11,063 bases of DNA. Source: Loktanella sp. GTDB lineage: Bacteria; Pseudomonadota; Alphaproteobacteria; Rhodobacterales; Rhodobacteraceae. The stretch covers positions 1 through 11,063 of the forward strand of contig PUNR01000329.1 in assembly GCA_003551805.1 (NCBI GenBank), written 5' to 3'. The notes below the pieces were generated by a model. That model saw nothing but the letters and a program-made list of their open reading frames with translations, did not search any database and was not told the origin of the DNA. Position 1 is the first letter of the stretch. Every line of letters starts with the position of its first letter. The position numbers and the translations under genes are program-made. Positions 1-5,945 of this stretch are shown here, piece after piece.

Positions 1-145
1 AGGTGCCGGGGGAGTCATGGCGCGCCTCGGCTTTTGCCTGTTCGGTGGGGGTAAAGACACGGTTACGAAACCTGTCACCGAACCTTTCCAGCGTGCCGGC
101 GATCCGGTCGATATTGGCAAGGTCGGTGCCGATGCCAAGAATCAT
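1..145 (-). CDS. acpS: holo-[acyl-carrier-protein] synthase, N-terminal part (runs off left edge)
   Basis: AcpS transfers the 4'-phosphopantetheine arm of coenzyme A to apo-ACP in the cytoplasm, which switches on fatty-acid synthesis. Only the first 48 codons are in the window. They begin MILGIGTDLANIDRI, with the GIGTD strand whose Asp (residue 8) is the family's metal-binding aspartate. FGDRFRNRVFTPTEQAKAEAR follows in pieces at about residues 22-42 and matches the usual RF..R.FT..E segment. The start is the ATG at 145-143; its first four bases overlap the TGA of the deaminase gene upstream (ATGA), so translation is probably coupled. A G-rich stretch just upstream (GGGGGCAGCGGG) can serve as ribosome binding site. 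acpS downstream of pdxJ is a common alphaproteobacterial order; here one gene intervenes. The C-terminal half is not visible, so intactness cannot be judged. Confidence 0.9.
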   Translation of the reverse strand, partial: MILGIGTDLANIDRIAGTLERFGDRFRNRVFTPTEQAKAEARHDSPGT

Positions 146-609
146 CCCGCTGCCCCCGGCGCATAGATATGGGCGACACGATCTTCATCCAATCCACCAT
201 GCCAGTCAAAGGCACCGTCGCATGCGGTGTGAAAATCGGTGATCTTCAATGCGGGAAAACGGAAAAAGGCGGTATCCGTATGCGCCTGCTGCGCGGCAAA
301 GATCACGCGGTCAATATTTGCCCAGCGCATCGCAGCAAGGCACATTTCGCATGGTTGGCAGGATGCAAGCAGTGTGGCACCGTGCAGATCACGCTTGCCC
401 AGTGCTTTGGCGGCGGCGGCGATGGCCACAATCTCGGCGTGGCGGCTGATGTCGTCGGTATCGCCTACCTCGTTGCGGGCCGTGGCGATCACCTTGCCGT
501 CCCACAGGACGGCGGCGGTAAACACGATATCCTTGCCCTGATCGTGCAGGTGGCAGGCGTGATCGGTCACATCGCGCATCGCGGCGCATTCGGCTGGGGT
601 CGGTGTCAT
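142..609 (-). CDS. nucleoside/guanine deaminase-like protein (CDA superfamily zinc enzyme)
   Basis: A 155-residue cytidine-deaminase-fold protein. The zinc site is complete: H57-A-E59 supplies a ligand and the catalytic glutamate, and P86-C87-E-M-C90 supplies two cysteine ligands. N46 in ARNEV matches the substrate-contacting Asn of the TadA/GuaD branch, and ASCQPCEMCLAAM followed by WANIDRVIFAA resembles bacterial guanine deaminase more than TadA. The usual (G/V)P(F/V)GAV loop before the first core strands is replaced by DIVFTAAV, so the substrate (guanine, another base, a nucleoside or a tRNA base) cannot be named. The chosen ATG at 609-607 overlaps the pdxJ stop (ATGA), and the stop overlaps the acpS start in the same way. 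In-frame sequence upstream only shadows pdxJ and was excluded. No signal peptide is seen, so it should be cytoplasmic. It is sure as a deaminase-family gene, unsure in substrate. Confidence 0.85.
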   Translation of the reverse strand: MTPTPAECAAMRDVTDHACHLHDQGKDIVFTAAVLWDGKVIATARNEVGDTDDISRHAEIVAIAAAAKALGKRDLHGATLLASCQPCEMCLAAMRWANIDRVIFAAQQAHTDTAFFRFPALKITDFHTACDGAFDWHGGLDEDRVAHIYAPGAAG

Positions 610-1352
610 GCGCGGGCTGCGTCCATCAGGCGGCGCATTTCGGCAATGGCCGGACCGAGGCCCAGAAATACAGATTCGCCGATCAGGAAATGCCCGATGT
701 TCAGTTCTGCCACTTGTGGCAGCGCCGCAATCGGCGTGACACATTCATATGTCAGGCCGTGGCCGACATGGACCTCAAGTCCCAAATCGCTGGCAAAAGC
801 GGTCATTTCGGTAATCTTGTGCAATTCGTCATCGCGCGTTGACCAGTCACCCGCGGCCCATGCATCTGCATAAGCGCCAGAGTGCAATTCGATCACAGGC
901 GCGCCGATCCGGTGGGCGGACCTGATCTGCGCCTCATCTGCCGCGATGAACAGCGACACGCGGGAGCCGGCATCGCGCAAAGGGGCGATATAAGCGGCAA
1001 GATCGCTTTCCTGTCCGGCAACTTCCAAACCGCCTTCAGTCGTGCGTTCTTCGCGTTTTTCGGGCACGATGCATACGGCATGCGGCATATGACGCAGCGC
1101 AATCGCCTGCATTTCCGCAGTCGCGGCCATTTCAAAATTCAGCGGAACGGTCAAAGCATCCATCAGCCGGTCAATATCGCTGTCGATGATATGCCGCCGG
1201 TCTTCGCGCAGATGCGCGGTGATCCCGTCGGCACCGGCCTCCACAGCCAAAAGCGCGGCACGCACCGGATCGGGCACATTACCACCGCGCGCGTTGCGGA
1301 TTGTTGCCACATGGTCGATGTTCACACCCAGTCGCAGCTTGGTCTTGGTCAT
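606..1352 (-). CDS. pdxJ: pyridoxine 5'-phosphate synthase
   Basis: PdxJ condenses 1-deoxy-D-xylulose 5-phosphate with 3-amino-2-oxopropyl phosphate to give pyridoxine 5'-phosphate, the last ring-forming step of the DXP-dependent vitamin B6 route. The protein has 248 residues, normal for the family, and is a TIM barrel. LGVNIDHVATIRNARGG lies at 8-24. TAHLREDRRHI at 45-55 carries H47, R49 and H54. NFE at 72-74 holds the catalytic-type Glu. CIVPEKREERTTEGG lies at 94-108, EVHVGHGLTY (H198) at 193-202, and the phosphate-binding end LNIGHFLIGESVF near 220-235. Three starts are possible: GTG 1373, ATG 1355 and ATG 1352. The last two follow a GGAAAGGGG ribosome binding site; I chose 1352 because its spacing is better and MTKTKLRLGVNIDH is the familiar N-terminus. 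It lies 30-odd bases after the DUF2062 gene and overlaps the deaminase gene by 4 nt. Confidence 0.95.
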   Translation of the reverse strand: MTKTKLRLGVNIDHVATIRNARGGNVPDPVRAALLAVEAGADGITAHLREDRRHIIDSDIDRLMDALTVPLNFEMAATAEMQAIALRHMPHAVCIVPEKREERTTEGGLEVAGQESDLAAYIAPLRDAGSRVSLFIAADEAQIRSAHRIGAPVIELHSGAYADAWAAGDWSTRDDELHKITEMTAFASDLGLEVHVGHGLTYECVTPIAALPQVAELNIGHFLIGESVFLGLGPAIAEMRRLMDAARA

Positions 1353-1358
1353 CATGAT

Positions 1359-1367
1359 CCCCTTTCC
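1359..1367 (-). promoter_or_regulatory. ribosome binding site that decides the pdxJ start
   Basis: GGAAAGGGG on the minus strand. It ends 3 nt before the ATG at 1355 and 6 nt before the ATG at 1352, and it lies inside the reading frame that would begin at the GTG at 1373. This argues for one of the paired ATGs and against the GTG. Confidence 0.6.
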
Positions 1368-1385
1368 GGCCACATCCGGCGCCGG

Positions 1386-2036
1386 TTACTTCTTATTTAG
1401 CTGCTCAAGCTTGGCCTGCAACAGCTTGCGCCGCCGTTTTTGATAGGCCGCAATGATCGGCACAAACAGATAGTAACATACCGCAGCACTGATGATACCG
1501 GGGGCAATGCCACCAATCAGATAGGGCACGAACACTTCGTGGTAAAACGCGATCAGGCCGGTCCAATCGGCGGTTTCAGCCGTGAAGGTGGCTACGAAAT
1601 TGTGCCAGATGTCATAAAACGCATTCTGGAACTGGCAACCAAGTGTGCAGTAGTTTTCACTGACATTGCGGCCAAATCCGAACAGGGCCGCGTTAAATGG
1701 CCGCCCCAGTATCCAATACCCGCTGCCCAAGGCGGCCACGCCAATCGGCACATAGGTCAACGGATTGCCAAAGAATGTCCCCAGAATGGCCGCCAGCATA
1801 TTGCCGCGCATCATCCGCGCCAGCAGTACCGCAATCACAAAGTGCAGTCCGTAAAACGGGGTGAATGATGTAAAAACTCCCGCCGCAATCCCGCGCGAGA
1901 TTTTTTCAGGTGTATCCGGCAACCGCCGCAAGCGGTGTTTGACATAGCCGAACGCACGCGCCCAGCCGCCGCGCGGGTATAGAAAATCCAGCGCGATCTT
2001 CCAGATCGGCCGCCTATCCCTGCGCTTGAATACCAA
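1386..2036 (-). CDS. DUF2062 family membrane protein
   Basis: A 216-residue inner-membrane protein of the DUF2062 family, whose biochemical role is not established. A basic N-terminus (VFKRRDRRP) is followed by YPRGGWARAFGYVKHRLRRLPDTPE (about 20-44). Hydrophobic segments follow at about 48-75 (GVFTSFTPFYGLHF), 80-110 (ILGTFFGNPLTYVPIG, with the conserved GNP-L) and 172-196 near the C-terminus. The tail is basic and lysine-rich (KRRRKLLQAKLEQLNKK). A loop near residues 127-133 has the pair YCTLGC. The start appears to be TTG at 2036-2034: no other start codon gives the conserved N-terminus, and GAAGGGAAG lies 7 nt upstream. The gene starts 23 nt after the spoT stop, so co-transcription with spoT and pdxJ is likely. 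It recurs next to rsh and pdxJ in related bacteria as far as I recall; that does not reveal its function. Confidence 0.85.
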   Translation of the reverse strand: MVFKRRDRRPIWKIALDFLYPRGGWARAFGYVKHRLRRLPDTPEKISRGIAAGVFTSFTPFYGLHFVIAVLLARMMRGNMLAAILGTFFGNPLTYVPIGVAALGSGYWILGRPFNAALFGFGRNVSENYCTLGCQFQNAFYDIWHNFVATFTAETADWTGLIAFYHEVFVPYLIGGIAPGIISAAVCYYLFVPIIAAYQKRRRKLLQAKLEQLNKK

Positions 2037-2059
2037 AACCCGACTTCCCTTCTGACCTT

Positions 2060-4192
2060 TCAGCCACGCATTGACCCCGCAAGCCCCGGATCACGATATC
2101 GCACGATGGACGACACGTTACTTTCCGCCTCAAGCGCCGTCATCACGCGGTGCATGTGTTCAGCATCGCGCAGATCGACGTCGATCAACAGGCGGAAATA
2201 GTCGGGCTTGCGGTCAATGAACTTCAGGTCAGAGATATTGGCGTTCTGTTCGCCGATCAATGTGCAAATGCGCCCCAATACGCCGGTGTCATTCGCAATC
2301 GTCGCGTCAAAGGTTACGGTATTGACGGCGGCATGGGTGCCTTCCTGCCATTGCAGGTCGATCCAGCGTTCGGGCTGTTCTTCGTAATCCACCAAGGCGG
2401 CGCAGTCGATGGCGTGAACGGTCACGCCTTGCCCGCGAAAACTGATGCCCAAAATCCGCTCGCCCGGTACTGGCTGGCAACACGCCCCACGTTTATGGAC
2501 CTGATCGGGCGCGAGGCCGACAACGGCGCGGCCCTGATCGACCTCTTCACCATTGGTTTGGGCGAGTTCGGGATAGATCGCGCGCACGACTTCGCTGCCG
2601 GTCAGTTCCGCGCTTCCCAAACGGGCGAGCAATTCATCGACAGAATCGATCGCCAGGGCCTTGGCAGCCGTGCGCAGCGCCTTTTCAGTTGACCGCTTGC
2701 GCACGTTTTCAAACGCCACGCGTGCTAGTTCACGGCCCAACCGGACATAGCGCCCACGGTCTTCTTCGCGCAAGGACCGGCGGATCGCCGTCTTGGCGCG
2801 GCCAGTCACGGCAATGTCAATCCATGTTGCCTGCGGTGTCTGGCCTTCGGCTGTAATAATCTCGACCGATTGGCCGTTCTTCAGGCGCGTCCACAAAGGC
2901 ACGCGTAGACCGTCCACCTTGGCCCCGACACAGGCGGACCCGATCCGCGTATGGATCGCATAAGCGAAATCAATCGGTGTCGCCCCGCGCGGCAGCTTGA
3001 TCACCTCGCCCTTGGGGGTGAAGCAAAACACCTGATCCTGATACATCTCGAGCTTGACGGCTTCGAGGAATTCTTCGTGGTTCTGGTCGTCATCCAGACG
3101 GTCGGTCAGCGATGCGATCCAGCGCACAGGGTCCACTGCAAAGCGGTTTTCGACGCGTTCGCCGTTCTTGTAGGACCAGTGCGCCGCAACGCCGGTTTCG
3201 GCAACTTCGTGCATTTCGCGTGTACGGATCTGCACCTCTACCCGCTTGCCGTCGCGGCCTGACACGGTGGTGTGGATCGACCGGTAGCCGTTGGATTTCG
3301 GCTGGCTGATGTAATCCTTGAACCGCCCCGGCACAGCACGCCAGCGCTGGTGGATCGTGCCTAACACGCGGTAGCAGTCAGCCTCGGTCGCGACGATCAC
3401 GCGAAATCCGTAGATGTCGGACAGGCGGCTGAACCCCTGATCCTTTTCCTGCATCTTGCGCCAGATCGAATAGGGTTTTTTGGCGCGCCCCACGACATCC
3501 GCAAGGATGTTGGACTTTTCCAGTTCGACCCGCATATCGGCGGTGATTTTCTGCACCACGTCGCCGGTTTCGCGCTGCAAGGTGATGAAACGGCGGATGA
3601 TGGAATTGCGCGCCTCGGGGTTCAGAACGCGAAAGGACAGATCTTCCAGTTCTTCGCGCATCCATTGCATACCCATGCGGCCAGCAAGGGGGGCGAAAAT
3701 TTCCATTGTTTCGCGGGCTTTCTGGGCCTGCTTGTCGGGGCGCATGGATTTAATCGTGCGCATATTATGCAGACGGTCGGCCAGCTTCACCAAGGTCACG
3801 CGCAAATCACGGCTGGTCGCCATGAACAATTTGCGGAAATTTTCGGCCTGTTTGGTCTGGGTCGATGTCAGCTGCAGATTGGTCAGCTTGGTCACGCCAT
3901 CGACCAGTTCGGCAATCTCGCGGCCGAATCGGTTTTCGACGATGGAAAAGGACGCCTTGGTATCCTCGATCGTGTCGTGCAGCAGGGCGGTGACCAGCGT
4001 CGCATCATCCATCTGCTGCAAGGCAAGGATATGCGCTACGGCAACGGGATGGGTGAAATATGGTTCGCCCGAATGACGAAATTGCCCTTCGTGCATCTGG
4101 GCACCAAAAGCGAAGGCATCGCGCAGCAAGGCCTGATTGGTTTTCGGGTTATAGGCGCGAACCAGAGAGATCAGACTATCAGCGTTCGTCAT
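2060..4192 (-). CDS. spoT: bifunctional (p)ppGpp synthetase/hydrolase (RelA/SpoT homologue)
   Basis: Makes (p)ppGpp from ATP and GTP/GDP, and degrades it, to run the stringent response. The 710 residues show the full long-RSH layout. The HD hydrolase is intact: H48 in YFTHP, H72-D73 in LLHDTIED, D139 in KLADRLHNMRT. The synthetase has D259 (SDIYGFRV), R290-F-K-D293 followed by YISQPKSNGYRSIHT, and E319 in EVQIRT. A TGS domain follows at about 386-448. A zinc-finger-like part has C571-C572, H593 and C597 in the spacing of the family. An ACT domain spans about 620-700. RxKD, rather than the ExDD of synthesis-only RelA, together with intact HD residues indicates a bifunctional Rel/SpoT enzyme, often the only long RSH in alphaproteobacteria. 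The ATG at 4192 has a weak ribosome binding site. The gene lies 39 nt downstream of rpoZ, a widely conserved pairing. The name rsh or rel would fit equally well. Confidence 0.96.
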   Translation of the reverse strand: MTNADSLISLVRAYNPKTNQALLRDAFAFGAQMHEGQFRHSGEPYFTHPVAVAHILALQQMDDATLVTALLHDTIEDTKASFSIVENRFGREIAELVDGVTKLTNLQLTSTQTKQAENFRKLFMATSRDLRVTLVKLADRLHNMRTIKSMRPDKQAQKARETMEIFAPLAGRMGMQWMREELEDLSFRVLNPEARNSIIRRFITLQRETGDVVQKITADMRVELEKSNILADVVGRAKKPYSIWRKMQEKDQGFSRLSDIYGFRVIVATEADCYRVLGTIHQRWRAVPGRFKDYISQPKSNGYRSIHTTVSGRDGKRVEVQIRTREMHEVAETGVAAHWSYKNGERVENRFAVDPVRWIASLTDRLDDDQNHEEFLEAVKLEMYQDQVFCFTPKGEVIKLPRGATPIDFAYAIHTRIGSACVGAKVDGLRVPLWTRLKNGQSVEIITAEGQTPQATWIDIAVTGRAKTAIRRSLREEDRGRYVRLGRELARVAFENVRKRSTEKALRTAAKALAIDSVDELLARLGSAELTGSEVVRAIYPELAQTNGEEVDQGRAVVGLAPDQVHKRGACCQPVPGERILGISFRGQGVTVHAIDCAALVDYEEQPERWIDLQWQEGTHAAVNTVTFDATIANDTGVLGRICTLIGEQNANISDLKFIDRKPDYFRLLIDVDLRDAEHMHRVMTALEAESNVSSIVRYRDPGLAGSMRG

Positions 4193-4231
4193 CTGGTTTC
4201 GCGCCCATTGTTGGCTGGCTATAAGCCGGCC

Positions 4232-4585
4232 TTAGCGCTGACCCTGCGCTTCCATCAGCGCACGCAGCAGTTTTTCTTCAGACATATCGTCGTCTGCAGG
4301 GCGGTCAGCCTCGCCACCCATGAGCAGGGACATGCTGTCCTCTTCGGGTTCATCGACTTCGATCTGGGTCTGGTTAGCTTCGATCATGCGTTCACGCAGA
4401 TCATCGGCCAACTGGGTTTCTTCCGCGATCTCGCGCAGTGAAACGACAGGGTTCTTGTCGTTGTCGCGGGCAACGGTGATCGGCGCACCGGCGGCGATTT
4501 CGCGCGCACGATGTGCGGCAAGCATCACCAGCTCAAACCGGTTTGGGACTTTATCAACACAATCTTCGACGGTAACGCGGGCCAT
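4232..4585 (-). CDS. rpoZ: DNA-directed RNA polymerase omega subunit
   Basis: Omega helps fold and assemble the beta' subunit and, in proteobacteria, forms part of ppGpp-binding site 1 with beta'. The 117-residue protein begins MARVTVEDCVDKVPNRFELV and continues LAAHRAREIAAG (about 24-35), then NPVVSLREIAEE (about 46-57), all hallmarks of the family. After residue 70 comes an acidic, low-complexity tail (EVDEPEEDS, EADRPADDDMSEEK) ending in a short helix-like LLRALMEAQGQR; this makes it longer than the E. coli subunit of about 90 residues. The start is the ATG at 4585, with GGAG 7 nt upstream; a longer in-frame extension to 4663 has no support and would cross the predicted promoter. It lies immediately upstream of spoT, so polymerase sensor and ppGpp enzyme are probably co-transcribed. 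Confidence 0.95.
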   Translation of the reverse strand: MARVTVEDCVDKVPNRFELVMLAAHRAREIAAGAPITVARDNDKNPVVSLREIAEETQLADDLRERMIEANQTQIEVDEPEEDSMSLLMGGEADRPADDDMSEEKLLRALMEAQGQR

Positions 4586-4620
4586 GACATTTCTCCGGAC
4601 AGGAAGCTTCGGAAGCCGCA

Positions 4621-4649
4621 TCCCTAGAGCTTTCAAAAGGGATTGACAA
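4621..4649 (-). promoter_or_regulatory. predicted sigma70-type promoter for rpoZ-spoT
   Basis: On the minus strand TTGTCA (4649-4644) is followed after 17 nt by TAGGGA (4626-4621). The -35 box is close to consensus and the -10 box is weak. It would start transcription near 4614, giving a leader of about 30 nt before the rpoZ ATG. This is the clearest promoter candidate inside the left-arm cluster. It is a prediction from sequence only. Confidence 0.4.
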
Positions 4650-4671
4650 GGGCCGGCAGGCATCGGAGCCC
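4650..4671 (-). terminator. weak hairpin after folK, possible terminator
   Basis: Seven bases past the folK stop, the minus strand reads GGG-CT-CCG, then an 8-nt loop, then CGGCCC. This gives six G-C pairs with a two-base bulge. It is followed by TTGTCAATCCCTTTT rather than a clean T tract, and it abuts the proposed rpoZ -35 box. It might attenuate read-through from folK. Support is modest. Confidence 0.25.
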
Positions 4672-4678
4672 TGTATTT

Positions 4679-5260
4679 TCAGCCCTTCAACACGTCATGT
4701 TCAATCCGCCTGACACTTGCCCTGTCTTCTGCCGACAAAAGGTCACGCATCTGCGTCACCGTCAGACCCAGTAGCGGATGCCGCCAGTCAGGTGCGATGT
4801 CTGCCAGCGGTACCAGCACGAAGCTGCGGTCCTGCAATCGCGGATGCGGCAGGATCAGCTGATCTGGGGCGATGCTGGTCTGCGCATCAAATGACAAATT
4901 GCGCCAGTGATCATGGGTCGAAACGTCAGGTGCCACCTGATCCCCGACAGCAACAAGATCAAGGTCTAGCGTGCGCTGCCCCCATCTGACAGCGCGGCTG
5001 CGCCCGGCTGCCGCTTCGATCCGGTGAAGCGCCACCAGAATATCGGCGGCGGATTGCTGCGTTTCAAAAGCTGCGGCAGCGTTGACAAAATCCGGCCCTG
5101 CGCCGGCGGGGAAAGCGTCTGTCGCGTAAAACGGGCTGCACTGGACTTCGCCCAAAGCCAGCGGTGCCAACTGGCGGATGGCTGCCGACAAAGTAGACTT
5201 AAGATCACCCCAAACCGAGTTTTGATTGCTTCCGGCCGCAATAAGCACGATCTGGCCCAT
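4679..5260 (-). CDS. folK: 2-amino-4-hydroxy-6-hydroxymethyldihydropteridine pyrophosphokinase (HPPK)
   Basis: HPPK transfers pyrophosphate from ATP to 6-hydroxymethyl-7,8-dihydropterin, the step before dihydropteroate synthase in folate synthesis; it is cytoplasmic. The 193 residues open with IVLIAAGSN (4-12), the family's (A/G)LGSN strand. Substrate and magnesium residues sit in R92-WGQRTLDLDL, where D99 and D101 match the two metal-binding aspartates. LILPHPRLQDRSFVLVPLADIAPDWRHP (about 135-162) is the C-terminal signature. Between these blocks is a roughly 33-residue insert (103-134) not in the shorter E. coli enzyme. The ATG at 5260 has an in-frame TAG five codons upstream, so the frame cannot extend far; the nearest purine-rich site (AAGGGG) is 14 nt away, rather distant. 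The gene heads the minus-strand arm, divergent from the NYN gene and 93 nt upstream of rpoZ. Confidence 0.92.
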   Translation of the reverse strand: MGQIVLIAAGSNQNSVWGDLKSTLSAAIRQLAPLALGEVQCSPFYATDAFPAGAGPDFVNAAAAFETQQSAADILVALHRIEAAAGRSRAVRWGQRTLDLDLVAVGDQVAPDVSTHDHWRNLSFDAQTSIAPDQLILPHPRLQDRSFVLVPLADIAPDWRHPLLGLTVTQMRDLLSAEDRASVRRIEHDVLKG

Positions 5261-5278
5261 GATGCAGCGCTATGCCCC

Positions 5279-5306
5279 TTGTCACATAAGGATATAACTA
5301 TATACG
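5279..5306 (+). promoter_or_regulatory. predicted promoter for the NYN-domain gene
   Basis: TTGTCA at 5279-5284, then 16 nt, then TATACG at 5301-5306. Transcription would start near 5313 and give a leader of about 60 nt before the ATG at 5376. The -10 box overlaps that of the opposite-strand folK promoter candidate by two bases. Prediction only. Confidence 0.35.
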
Positions 5307-5324
5307 CCTGCGCTACTTGATCAA
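5297..5324 (-). promoter_or_regulatory. predicted promoter for folK
   Basis: On the minus strand TTGATC (5324-5319) is followed after 16 nt by TATAGT (5302-5297), with start near 5290 and a leader of about 30 nt. The -35 box lies inside the 10-bp palindrome CTTGATCAAG (5316-5325). Prediction only; the AT-rich patch 5291-5304 is shared by both directions. Confidence 0.35.
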
Positions 5325-5375
5325 GGCACCAAACATATCACAAATGGATCAGGAATTATCGTCGAAAGGGCTTTT

Positions 5376-5942
5376 ATGTTTTACCGGGACGAGCGCCTTG
5401 CGCTCTTCATTGATGGTTCAAACCTGTACGCGGCTGCAAGGTCGCTGGGTTTTGACATCGACTACAAACTGTTGCGGCAGGAATTTATGCGGCGCGGCAA
5501 GCTTGTGCGGGCATTTTATTACACAGCTTTGTTAGAAAACGACGAATATTCGCCGATCCGCCCTCTTGTCGATTGGCTGCATTATAACGGCTATTCCATG
5601 GTCACAAAGCCGGCCAAGGAATTCACCGACAGCATGGGCCGCCGCAAGGTCAAGGGCAACATGGACATCGAACTGGCCGTCGATGCGATGGAACTGGCGC
5701 CCTTTCTGGACCATGCCGTGATCTTTTCGGGTGACGGCGACTTTCGTCCCCTGATCGAAGCGTTGCAGCGCAAAGGCGTGCGGGTGTCGGTGGTTTCCAC
5801 GATTCGCAGCCAGCCGCCAATGATTGCCGATGAACTGCGCCGTCAGGCCGATAATTTCATCGAGCTTTACGAATTACGCGACGTTATCGGTAGGCCCACC
5901 CGCGACCCGCGCCCTGATGCGGTCGAGGACGTCGACGTATAA
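5376..5942 (+). CDS. NYN domain protein, LabA/DUF88-like putative ribonuclease
   Basis: A 188-residue protein of the NYN (PIN-like) nuclease superfamily, LabA/DUF88 branch. Acidic residues expected in a metal-dependent RNase site are present: D13 in LALFIDGSNLY with N16, D97 and D103 in KGNMDIELAVDAM, and D120/D122 in IFSGDGDFRPL. The core Rossmann-like pattern runs to about residue 170, then a short acidic tail (DAVEDVDV). No signal peptide or membrane segment is seen, so it is probably cytoplasmic. Homologues are tied to RNA cleavage or decay; the name LabA comes from a cyanobacterial clock-output protein and should not be read as a clock role here. ATG 5376 is preceded by AAAGGG with a 5-nt gap. 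It is divergent from folK and ends 3 bp from the convergent tetR stop. The substrate is unknown. Confidence 0.88.
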   Translation: MFYRDERLALFIDGSNLYAAARSLGFDIDYKLLRQEFMRRGKLVRAFYYTALLENDEYSPIRPLVDWLHYNGYSMVTKPAKEFTDSMGRRKVKGNMDIELAVDAMELAPFLDHAVIFSGDGDFRPLIEALQRKGVRVSVVSTIRSQPPMIADELRRQADNFIELYELRDVIGRPTRDPRPDAVEDVDV

Positions 5943-5945
5943 TAG

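Noticed and set aside
169..873. A 234-codon open frame on the plus strand, opposite the deaminase and pdxJ
   Set aside because: It mirrors two real genes with conserved catalytic motifs on the other strand and shows no domain of its own.
1376..1385. Palindrome CCGGCGCCGG between the DUF2062 gene and pdxJ, as terminator or operator
   Set aside because: It is self-complementary but has no loop and no T tract, and such GC palindromes are common at this composition. It lies just upstream of the pdxJ ribosome binding site, so a role is possible but unsupported.
4205..4231. A separate promoter for spoT in the gap after rpoZ (TATAGC as -10)
   Set aside because: No acceptable -35 box lies 16-18 nt upstream, and the TATAGC is part of a small GGCT-TAT-AGCC repeat. 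Co-transcription with rpoZ explains the gene equally well.
3665..4441. A 258-codon open frame on the plus strand, opposite spoT and rpoZ
   Set aside because: It spans two well-supported minus-strand genes and their junction, has no ribosome binding site and no family resemblance.
5316..5325. CTTGATCAAG as an FNR/Dnr-type site
   Set aside because: The FNR box needs TTGAT and ATCAA separated by four bases; here the halves overlap with no spacer, so it does not fit.
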